DNA from: a virus
Length of the DNA: 64,000 nucleotides
Strand: one strand, 5' to 3'
Virus record (IMG/VR): IMGVR_UViG_3300042147_000020
Location: 124,001-188,000 of that record
Made by a program: the position numbers and the translations under genes
Notes under the pieces: generated by a model
What the model saw: the letters and a program-made list of their open reading frames with translations, nothing else
What the model was told of the DNA's origin: nothing
The model's database searches: none
Part shown: piece after piece, positions 26,804 through 33,847 of the stretch
Layout: each line of letters opens with the position of its first letter
Position numbering within the stretch: the first letter of the stretch is position 1

Positions 26804-27616
26804 ATGCAAATCTCTTTAGAACAACAGGCCAGTGTCCTGTCAATGGAGGCGTTTAACCTACGTGCTTCTCTGACTACACTGACCAAAGTCTTCCCTGCGT
26901 ACGCTCGTGGCATTGGCGACACTATCAGTTCATATCTGGCCAATGACCAGATGCTGATCCCGTTGGTTAAGGTTGACAAGAAAACCAACCTCGCCAAATC
27001 GGTGGACTACTCAGCCCATCGTAAGACCGCTATCTATGGCCCTGCCGGTTTGCAGACCACGTACCTCAATTACCTGAGTGCCGTAGAAGGCTCTGTAGCG
27101 CTCGCTAAGGAAGTCTACGCCGAACAACTGGTACCGTTCAACGCGTGGATCGGTGGCCTCTTGGGCGACCCTGAGTCGCTCAGTACCATCGCTGTCAAGC
27201 AGGACGTGTTGAAGTTCGACGAGTCCGACATCGAGAAGTGCAAGAAGCAACTGGAGAAATGCGTTAACCGCGCCAGCTCCCAGACCAAGCACGAGTACGG
27301 TAAGCTCGTGAAGCAGAACGCTGAATGGGACGAGATCCTGACCAAGACCAACCAACTGGTCGTGTCCTACCAAACAGTCAACCGCACTGCGGTGCTGAAC
27401 GAAGTAGACGCCCTCAACGAACAACTGCTCAAGTTGGCTCAGCGTATTCAAGATGAACCCGAAGTCTATAAGGCTTCCGGCATCACCATCTCTGAACTGG
27501 CTAAGCGTTGCTTGGTGGTGGCTCGTTCGGTAGAATTCTACTCGATCACTGGTTACTTGATGACTGAACTGTCAACGACTGTCCAATCTTCAGTAGATGC
27601 ACTGAAGCGTCTGTAA
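26804..27616 (+). CDS. Putative inner-head or capsid-processed protein (270 aa)
   Basis: Helical, coiled-coil-like protein starting at ATG 26804 after TTAAGGTG. The first 15 residues contain two Ser-x-Glu motifs (SLE at 4-6, SME at 13-15) of the kind cut by phiKZ-type prohead proteases to release short propeptides. SME motifs also occur in the 521-residue protein at 57599. Such N-terminal propeptides are typical of inner-body proteins packaged with DNA in jumbo-phage heads. The rest has no catalytic motif. Assignment rests on the cleavage-motif pattern and helical character. Confidence 0.5.
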   Translation: MQISLEQQASVLSMEAFNLRASLTTLTKVFPAYARGIGDTISSYLANDQMLIPLVKVDKKTNLAKSVDYSAHRKTAIYGPAGLQTTYLNYLSAVEGSVALAKEVYAEQLVPFNAWIGGLLGDPESLSTIAVKQDVLKFDESDIEKCKKQLEKCVNRASSQTKHEYGKLVKQNAEWDEILTKTNQLVVSYQTVNRTAVLNEVDALNEQLLKLAQRIQDEPEVYKASGITISELAKRCLVVARSVEFYSITGYLMTELSTTVQSSVDALKRL

Positions 27617-27625
27617 GCGTCATAA

Positions 27626-27661
27626 AGACTGACTACCCGGCTGAGGCTAGGTAGTCAGTCT
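27626..27661. terminator. Bidirectional terminator
   Basis: A perfect 12-bp stem AGACTGACTACC/GGTAGTCAGTCT surrounds a 12-base loop between convergent genes ending at 27616 and 27677; GTCATA and CTATGC flank it. Confidence 0.8.
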
Positions 27662-27676
27662 GCTATGCTGGTTGTT

Positions 27677-28084
27677 TTAAACCAACCCCAACCGTGCCGT
27701 TTGAATAACAGTTCGGGCATCTTCTACCATTTTGGCAGTGTCGCCGTATTGCATCCACTTTGGCATTGCTTGCACTACCTGGTCTGCACCCGCTTTAAGC
27801 GAACCACAGGCAACCGCTTTGTCCAAGTCACAGTTCTGCCAAATCCGTTTGGAGAATAGAGCTGGAATCTCAAGCGCTTCTGCACAAGAAGCCAAGCTCA
27901 TCTTCTCATTCAGCAGTTCAAGGTCTTTCAACTCAGTATGGGAGAGTTGCTTCAGTCCCGCGAAAAGACTAACGACAAAGAATAGTCTCTTCCCGTAACG
28001 TGGCAACCCCACCCGCAAGAGACGCGACAGTAGACGTTTGTTCAACTCACTGACGCGCTCCGTGATGGAGGTGATAGGGTTCAT
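27677..28084 (-). CDS. Unknown protein (135 aa)
   Basis: The ORF starts at ATG 28084, 14 bases after the stop of the RNase H gene. It has a basic N-terminus with a short hydrophobic stretch (RLFFVVSLFAGL, residues 33-44), then a helical, cysteine-containing region. It is the last gene of the RNase H transcript before a bidirectional terminator. No function recognised. Confidence 0.75.
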   Translation of the reverse strand: MNPITSITERVSELNKRLLSRLLRVGLPRYGKRLFFVVSLFAGLKQLSHTELKDLELLNEKMSLASCAEALEIPALFSKRIWQNCDLDKAVACGSLKAGADQVVQAMPKWMQYGDTAKMVEDARTVIQTARLGLV

Positions 28085-28098
28085 AGGGCGTTCTCAGT

Positions 28099-29634
28099 TC
28101 AACTGGTCAATAGACAAATGTTGGAATAAATACCAGCCCAAATACCAATGTCGTCGTCCGTCTGAATGATGGTAGCGTAACGGAAGGCCGTATCGCTCTC
28201 ACGCCATGTGATCAAATGGACTTTGGGATTCAAGGCCGCCAACGCCGACAGCGTATTACGGTTTGCGATGTCAATCCCGATCGTGACCGGGAGTTTGAAC
28301 ACACCCGCCTTCACTCCTGTGTCATACGCCGCTTCAATCTCCAGACGTTTAACCGTGCTGTTAATTGCTGGGAGTAACTTCGTCACAGGTTTCTTCTTTG
28401 CGGTATTTACCTCATAGAGTAGACCTGTAATGTCGTTAACAACGACCCCCTTGGCAGTTGGGTTGCCAATGTAGTCGATCAACATGCTTTCCATGACACC
28501 CATCTGTTGCATCACACGGAAGGCGATACGAGGTGGACGGAGTTCTTTCGTCAGGAGCAGGTTGGCTGGCGTGAACAGATCCATCTTGCCGTAGTTGTGT
28601 TGATGGAGGAACTTGTCCCCGTACTTCTCCAACTCGGTGTAGACCTTAGCCGAGGTAATGTTGTTGACCCGACCGATAACCATGCTGTTGAAGCCACCGG
28701 TGTCCAAAGAATCTTGGTGCGCAGTGATCATCTCCAGTACAGGGTTACGCTCTTTGAGGAACAATACCGAGAAGGAAGCCGAGCTGACAGGTTTACCTAC
28801 GAAGTCGTCTTCTGCACCGTGTTCACCGAGGTAGTAGACCACACGACCATCGGGACTCTTCTGAGTCCCGCCCACGTTGGTATTGAAGTACCAGTATGGG
28901 TGAGAGATCATGCGGTTGTAGTCGGCCTTGAAGCTCCAGTAACCTTTGGAGTCTGTGAGTTCCACAGAACGAATCGACAAACCTTTCTTACCGGCAATGA
29001 CTGCCGATGAAGCCAGCAGGTCAACCGCATCGTTACCGAGATCACCACTGTGACCGCGTACCCAACGCGTGTAGATCTGCGTGCCACGTTCTTCGAGGAT
29101 GCGCTTGGCTTCCAAGACCTGTTGCCACAACTCAGCGTTAGCCACTGGTGTGGTGTCAGGTCGCACCCAATTGTTGGCTGCCCATTTACGCGACCAGTTC
29201 AGCAGGCCGTTCAGGGCATACTTGCTGTCGATTACCAACATCACGTCGACTACCGCTTTGTTCTCGATGACGACTTGAAGCGCCTCGAGTAAACCGGTGA
29301 CCTCGGCAATGTTGTTGGTCGACTCTGGAATTTGCGAACCGTACCCGTCAATGTACTGTAGAGGTGTGACGAGTCTGATCTGCGGGTCCACGAAATGCTC
29401 GACCTCAGGATCACGGTCCGCTGCTTTGTAGTTATAGAAGGAACTCCCCGGAGCCCCTTCCACTGCGTCGATGTACCCGAAGTTGGTTACTTGTTGGGGA
29501 CACCCAGTACCTTGTTTTGCTTTTTCGGTCGTGTAGATGTATCCATGGATACCCCAACCACCCACACCGCGAGACGGCTTGCAGCCACCGTCAGTGTAGA
29601 TCACGGCGTGAAGGCTTGCTTCCTCTTTGCTCAT
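28099..29634 (-). CDS. RNase H with long C-terminal extension
   Basis: The N-terminal ~220 residues carry all RNase HI landmarks: Asp15 in YTDGGC, Glu in NNIAEVTGLLEAL, Asp in VIDSKYAL, and a GHSGDLGNDAVDLLA segment with the last Asp. The protein is 511 residues, far longer than the usual ~155. A ~60-residue insertion lies between the first Asp and the Glu, and about 280 residues of unknown function follow. The predicted role is removal of RNA from RNA:DNA hybrids during phage replication. The extension may bind nucleic acid or a partner. phiKZ also encodes an RNase H in its recombination/replication region. Confidence 0.85.
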   Translation of the reverse strand: MSKEEASLHAVIYTDGGCKPSRGVGGWGIHGYIYTTEKAKQGTGCPQQVTNFGYIDAVEGAPGSSFYNYKAADRDPEVEHFVDPQIRLVTPLQYIDGYGSQIPESTNNIAEVTGLLEALQVVIENKAVVDVMLVIDSKYALNGLLNWSRKWAANNWVRPDTTPVANAELWQQVLEAKRILEERGTQIYTRWVRGHSGDLGNDAVDLLASSAVIAGKKGLSIRSVELTDSKGYWSFKADYNRMISHPYWYFNTNVGGTQKSPDGRVVYYLGEHGAEDDFVGKPVSSASFSVLFLKERNPVLEMITAHQDSLDTGGFNSMVIGRVNNITSAKVYTELEKYGDKFLHQHNYGKMDLFTPANLLLTKELRPPRIAFRVMQQMGVMESMLIDYIGNPTAKGVVVNDITGLLYEVNTAKKKPVTKLLPAINSTVKRLEIEAAYDTGVKAGVFKLPVTIGIDIANRNTLSALAALNPKVHLITWRESDTAFRYATIIQTDDDIGIWAGIYSNICLLTS

Positions 29635-29689
29635 CGGGTTGTTCCTAAAAGTTAGTTCTTCTCAAGAGATTCGTGGTGACCGTAATTAC

Positions 29690-30115
29690 TTACTTGTGCT
29701 TATTACCCCGAGTGCGTTCGAACTCCAAACTCACTTCCAAGTCAGCAACTCGTTTCTCCATCCAGATCTTTTCGGCTTTCACCGCAGCATGATCTATCTC
29801 TTGATTGTGGTGTTCGTCGCGGAGGGCTTCGTATTTGCCAACCAGATCAGCATGGTCGGTGATCAGACTTTGGTACTTGGTAGTAGTCTCTCGACTCTCT
29901 CTCAAGACACGATCGTATAACCGAGCATACTCATGAGAACTCTTAGCGTTCCCAACAGTCAACAGCAGGAGCACCAACGATGAACACAGCAGGGTTACGA
30001 TACTTTTGTTGCTGACGATAGCATCCCTGAAGTCTTTGTTCTTGAAGAACACTTCCCTCACGAATGGCCACAGCTTCAAAAGAAACTTGAACAAAAGAAC
30101 AGCATTGGCGATCAT
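29690..30115 (-). CDS. Membrane-anchored coiled-coil protein (141 aa), spanin-like topology
   Basis: The N-terminus has two hydrophobic stretches (residues 4-22 and a strong one at about 39-56, SIVTLLCSSLVLLLLTVG), followed by a charged coiled coil to the end. One membrane anchor plus a long periplasmic coiled coil is the layout of an inner-membrane spanin (Rz), but no overlapping outer-membrane lipoprotein gene was found, so this is only an analogy. It divides divergently from the gene at 30196. Confidence 0.65.
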   Translation of the reverse strand: MIANAVLLFKFLLKLWPFVREVFFKNKDFRDAIVSNKSIVTLLCSSLVLLLLTVGNAKSSHEYARLYDRVLRESRETTTKYQSLITDHADLVGKYEALRDEHHNQEIDHAAVKAEKIWMEKRVADLEVSLEFERTRGNKHK

Positions 30116-30195
30116 GGTAAAGTTTGCTCCGTCTAATGCTCAAGAATGGTATAGGTAAATTCTTACTGAACCCTACCCACCCTCGAGGTCCTTAC

Positions 30196-31515
30196 ATGTA
30201 TAATCTTAAAGGGTTTATGGTCTTCGCGCCATTGGCTGACAACTCATTCGACGTAATTGCACCTCTTGGGGAACTCTCAACCCATTGTGCAACCTTTGCT
30301 AAAGAGAAGGGACAATACACTAACGCTACTTACGCTGATTCTAAACTAATCAGTTTCCTGAGTCAACAGGTAGCAGTAGACGGAACCAAAACTCAAGTCG
30401 CTACTCCGGTAATTCACCAGAACGCTGCACTGAGTTTGGCCCAATGGGTTTTCACCAAATCCATGGCTCAAGAGATCTCCCTCGACCGCGAAGCTTTCGG
30501 CTCCGCACTGATCACAAGTTACGGTCTGACTCACTTGGAGTTAGCCTTCGGTGAGATCATTGGTGACGGCTCTCGTTACATGCCTGAGTGGATCAGCTAT
30601 AAGCTGGACGACTCGGAAGACAACCGTGTACGTCTGTGGTTTGCCGATGACTCGTTCCGTCGTCAGTACGATGAATACGAACTGGGCTTCGTTCCACCGA
30701 TTCCTGTACTCGACGATTTCTTTAAAGACCCCCTGATCGTGAAGGCGGCAGTTGACGCGTGGACTCTGACCCAAGCTCTGGAAAAGGCAGACGTGTTGAA
30801 AAACCGTAAGCCTGAAACCGTGATGCTGAACAAGGTCTACAAGTACTTCGCTCAACTGGCTCCGTTCATTGATCTTGATACCAACTGGACCATCATCATC
30901 TGGGGTCCGGCTGGTAATAACCCAGACGTCATCAAGCAAGAACTGGCCAAATGGATTCTGGCGAACTCACAACATACCGAAGAAGAATGGATGGACATCT
31001 TTCCAGACATCTTCACGTCGACTGAGTACGTCATCACCCCGTTCTGGGATGAAGTGGCCATCGAACAGAAGACGATCATCACCGGTGTGTATTCACCGAC
31101 TGTTCTGGTCAAGGATGCCATTGCAGTTTCGAACCTGACCATCAAGGGTAAGAACTACAACCAGCTCCACATCGACGAGAACCTCTGCGTCTCCAGCGTC
31201 CTGTATGGCTCGCTGTGTATGTCCGTCTGTGGTGGTCCGTACAACCGTGATGGCATCAAGAAGTTCAACGACCAGTGGCCTGACTATATCAACGTGTCGA
31301 CCAACTCGCCAGACTTCAACCGCATGAAGTTGCCGACTCAAGACTTCGTCAACCTCCTGTACTCGATGTTGCTCGTCGCTGAGAACGCCACTCTGTTCTC
31401 TGACATTCCTTTGGGCATGTCTCGGGTTACTCGTGATGGTATCGTTTACATCGCGGCTTCCATGAACGACATTCTGTATCTGGTAGTTACCAAGTACTCG
31501 ATGCTCGACATCTGA
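30196..31515 (+). CDS. Unknown phage protein (439 aa), probable virion component
   Basis: ATG 30196, with GAGGT seven bases upstream, is chosen over an in-frame upstream start at 30124 in the divergent promoter region. The protein is soluble, rich in aromatics and strands, and shows no catalytic motif. It is followed after eight bases by a second unknown gene and then a bidirectional terminator. Similar long domain-free proteins in phiKZ relatives are mostly virion proteins, but this is only context. Confidence 0.8.
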   Translation: MYNLKGFMVFAPLADNSFDVIAPLGELSTHCATFAKEKGQYTNATYADSKLISFLSQQVAVDGTKTQVATPVIHQNAALSLAQWVFTKSMAQEISLDREAFGSALITSYGLTHLELAFGEIIGDGSRYMPEWISYKLDDSEDNRVRLWFADDSFRRQYDEYELGFVPPIPVLDDFFKDPLIVKAAVDAWTLTQALEKADVLKNRKPETVMLNKVYKYFAQLAPFIDLDTNWTIIIWGPAGNNPDVIKQELAKWILANSQHTEEEWMDIFPDIFTSTEYVITPFWDEVAIEQKTIITGVYSPTVLVKDAIAVSNLTIKGKNYNQLHIDENLCVSSVLYGSLCMSVCGGPYNRDGIKKFNDQWPDYINVSTNSPDFNRMKLPTQDFVNLLYSMLLVAENATLFSDIPLGMSRVTRDGIVYIAASMNDILYLVVTKYSMLDI

Positions 31516-31523
31516 GGTGAGTA

Positions 31524-32135
31524 ATGGCTGGTATCACTCCTCCGCTGTTAACGAAAGGTCGCTACACGTTAGTTGAACCTTTCACCGCTCTACCCACCGT
31601 CCTTTATACGTGTTCTGCTCTGCGTACATTCGACGAGTGTTTGGCTGGTGGTGTGGATGTCCTTAACGGGATCTACATTCTCGCAGGCCTGACGAAGGCT
31701 GAGTACGACCGTGACTATAAGGCTGGCAAGAAGATTGTCACCCTGATGTCCGATACTGAGACTCCGATCTACGTACCGGATTCTTACATCGAGTCGTTCC
31801 CCAACTTCGACGCAGTTAACTACAACCACATCGTGTGCTCACTGGACTTCGGTGCGTTGCCGGACTTCATGAATCTGGCAAACTTGCAACTTGAGATTGC
31901 TGGGTTGGCTTCTGATGTCGTGGGTAAAGAACCTGTGGTGAAGATCCATCGAGCAGCTTCGAGTGGGCTGATCACTCCAACAGAACACGAAACGGCTGAA
32001 GTGGCACGGTTGGCTGCAATCAGTCGCCGCACTACCTACCGGGCTGAGAACATTCAACTCCGGGCACAGGTGACTACGTTGACAGAACAGAATGCGGTCT
32101 TGGTAGCACTGCTCCAAGAGAACAACATTTTGTGA
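31524..32135 (+). CDS. Unknown protein (203 aa) with C-terminal coiled coil
   Basis: ATG 31524 follows GAGGTGAGTA, with the ribosome site overlapping the end of the preceding gene. The N-terminal two-thirds are globular. The last ~35 residues (RAENIQLRAQVTTLTEQNAVLV) form a leucine-zipper-like coiled coil, suggesting a homo-oligomer. It probably works with the 439-residue product. Function unknown. Confidence 0.8.
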   Translation: MAGITPPLLTKGRYTLVEPFTALPTVLYTCSALRTFDECLAGGVDVLNGIYILAGLTKAEYDRDYKAGKKIVTLMSDTETPIYVPDSYIESFPNFDAVNYNHIVCSLDFGALPDFMNLANLQLEIAGLASDVVGKEPVVKIHRAASSGLITPTEHETAEVARLAAISRRTTYRAENIQLRAQVTTLTEQNAVLVALLQENNIL

Positions 32136-32143
32136 CGGCATAG

Positions 32144-32165
32144 GGAGAGGGCGTGAGCCCTCTCC
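32144..32165. terminator. Bidirectional terminator
   Basis: A perfect 9-bp stem GGAGAGGGC/GCCCTCTCC closes a GTGA loop and is followed by TTTTATGC, between convergent genes ending at 32135 and 32168. Confidence 0.82.
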
Positions 32166-32167
32166 TT

Positions 32168-32680
32168 TTATGCGATGAAACGGAAGATCGTAATCCCCCG
32201 AGCGTTAGCGTACTGTTGTACGAATAACAACTCGACCAACCAAGAGATGAAGGCGTCCGACCAAATACCGCGTAAGTCTCGAGTAAGAAATCTTTCAATC
32301 TCTTTCTGACGAGCCTGTCGACGGTTGTTGAGAATCGGAAACAACATCTGAACGTACAGCACAGCCAAAGTCACTTGAAGGTCAAACTGATTACGCCCAC
32401 GATCAATACAAAGCTCGTAAGCAAACTCGTTGGCCCGCTGTAGTTGTTCAGTCATCAACTCCGGCTTACTGAACAGGAGTACAACCCCAGCCTCAGTAAA
32501 CTGATGGAGTAGAGAGTTCACAGTCATTTCGAACGTGATGTTGTTCTCACCATCAAAGGTCCTGCTGAAGACCATGTCGCGGTGTTCCTTGAACAACCCA
32601 TCTCGCAAACGAGTGTAAGCCGGGTGGTATTGGAACAATGCTGACTGAGGGATGTAACCGTGAACGAAGGTTCTACTCAC
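32168..32680 (-). CDS. Unknown protein (170 aa)
   Basis: A GTG start at 32680 overlaps the TGA stop of the upstream gene (GTGA), a classic coupled start, and is preferred to the longer frame starting at 32728. The protein is helical and rich in Phe, Leu and Arg. No domain recognised. It is the last gene of the Rad50/MazG operon, before a bidirectional terminator. Confidence 0.72.
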   Translation of the reverse strand: MSRTFVHGYIPQSALFQYHPAYTRLRDGLFKEHRDMVFSRTFDGENNITFEMTVNSLLHQFTEAGVVLLFSKPELMTEQLQRANEFAYELCIDRGRNQFDLQVTLAVLYVQMLFPILNNRRQARQKEIERFLTRDLRGIWSDAFISWLVELLFVQQYANARGITIFRFIA

Positions 32681-33042
32681 ACGGAGTACTCCCAGCGAAG
32701 GTCTTGGTCCTCGTAACGGGAGAACCACCCCAGCCTGTTGGCATTCAGATCAGCACCTGAGAAACCAAACGCCGCAGTGGCACTGCCCATTACACCACGA
32801 TGTAGGCAAACTGCGTAGCGATCCCACGCCATTTCCAGACATGGCGTCACCTGAATGTCCATAGCGACTGGAGAGAAGCAGTAGTTATACGCTTCCAGAA
32901 CCTCACACTCACCAACGGCACACGGAATTCCATCACGTTTCGGGATGTAGAAAATCGGTACCCCAGAGATCAGCTCATGCTGCTCCAGTAAGAAATCTTC
33001 AACCTTTTCAACCACACCCAGCGCATCGAGATCACTCATCAT
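32677..33042 (-). CDS. Unknown protein (121 aa)
   Basis: It starts at ATG 33042, 12 bases after the stop of the MazG-like gene. It contains five cysteines (IPCAVGECEV, VTPCLEM and others) without an evident metal pattern, and an aromatic-rich C-terminus. It overlaps the next gene by four bases. Function unknown. Confidence 0.75.
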   Translation of the reverse strand: MMSDLDALGVVEKVEDFLLEQHELISGVPIFYIPKRDGIPCAVGECEVLEAYNYCFSPVAMDIQVTPCLEMAWDRYAVCLHRGVMGSATAAFGFSGADLNANRLGWFSRYEDQDLRWEYSV

Positions 33043-33054
33043 TAAGCCGCCTTA

Positions 33055-33720
33055 TTACACGTCGTTAGAACCAGATTCTTCTTCCTCTTCTTCGTCAGAA
33101 GAGTCTTCTTCTTCGAGGTCGTCTTCTTCAGACTCCTCTTCGTCTCCGCCATCGTCCCCGGCGCCGGAGTCGTCACCGGAAGTATCGTCACCGGAGCCTT
33201 CCTCACCATCCGAATCGTCGGAACCGCCATCGCCGTCGCCGAGACCGTCGGAACCATCGCCGCCACCGGCACTGCCGTCAGCGTCATCAGCACCAGTACC
33301 ATCAGCACCCAGGCCTTCACCTTCACCTTCGCCATTGCCTTGGTCTCCGTCGCCACCGTCGCCATTATCTGGCAGACCGTTATCGGCTTCGTTCACCCCT
33401 TCAGGGCGTGGGTTTTGGTCGTCTTCGGACAGGACGAGGGTACCAGCTTTCATGGCCTCTTCCATACCCTGAACGATTACACCTTTGGCTTCACCTACGG
33501 CCACCGGATCACCGATGCCAGCCATAGCGATGCCACGGTCGCGCAGGAGTTCTACGCAGGCCAGGATTTCGTTGAGTTGCTTGATCGCATCCAGAACCAG
33601 AGGTTGGCCGGTTTCTGGGTCAGTGGCTTTGATGCCCATGAAGTTCAGCTTCGAAAGAGCCTTACCCAGCTCACAAGCTTCCTCAGTGGCCTTCGAGACC
33701 AGAGTTTCAATAAGGTTCAT
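33055..33720 (-). CDS. MazG-like protein with a long acidic low-complexity tail
   Basis: ATG 33720, with AAAGGT upstream, gives 221 residues. Residues 1-70 resemble small MazG-like all-alpha NTP pyrophosphohydrolases of phages: an EEACELGKALSK helix with an ExxE pair, then LNEILACVELLRDRGI in place of the usual ELNDVLAVVELLRERG. The second metal-binding pair is altered (Gln and Glu for Glu and Asp), so activity is uncertain. The C-terminal ~115 residues are almost entirely Asp, Glu, Gly and Ser, probably disordered and DNA-mimic-like. The gene lies in the Rad50-like operon. MazG enzymes normally remove unwanted NTPs or dampen alarmone levels. Confidence 0.6.
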   Translation of the reverse strand: MNLIETLVSKATEEACELGKALSKLNFMGIKATDPETGQPLVLDAIKQLNEILACVELLRDRGIAMAGIGDPVAVGEAKGVIVQGMEEAMKAGTLVLSEDDQNPRPEGVNEADNGLPDNGDGGDGDQGNGEGEGEGLGADGTGADDADGSAGGGDGSDGLGDGDGGSDDSDGEEGSGDDTSGDDSGAGDDGGDEEESEEDDLEEEDSSDEEEEEESGSNDV

Positions 33721-33757
33721 GCGTATTACCTTTACAGTGGGTTTAAAAGAGTACCGC

Positions 33758-33830
33758 ACCGCCCAGCATTGGGTGGTGACTGAGCGGTGGTTGACGTCCT
33801 TTCACCTTATACGTGAAGGTGGAGTTATCA
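33758..33830 (-). other. Intergenic segment between the MazG-like and Rad50-like genes, with two hairpins
   Basis: The 127-base gap holds an ACCGCCCA/TGGGTGGT hairpin with a GCAT loop and a CACCTT/AAGGTG hairpin nearer the Rad50-like stop. Neither is followed by a U-run on the minus strand. They may protect or attenuate the transcript; no small ORF is evident. Confidence 0.35.
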
Positions 33831-33847
33831 AACCATTAGTGCGGCGA

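Noticed and set aside
33042-33365. A second minus-strand ORF over the acidic tail
   Set aside because: It is an out-of-frame product of the GAC/GAA-rich tail sequence of the MazG-like gene; the acidic frame has the start, ribosome site and domain.
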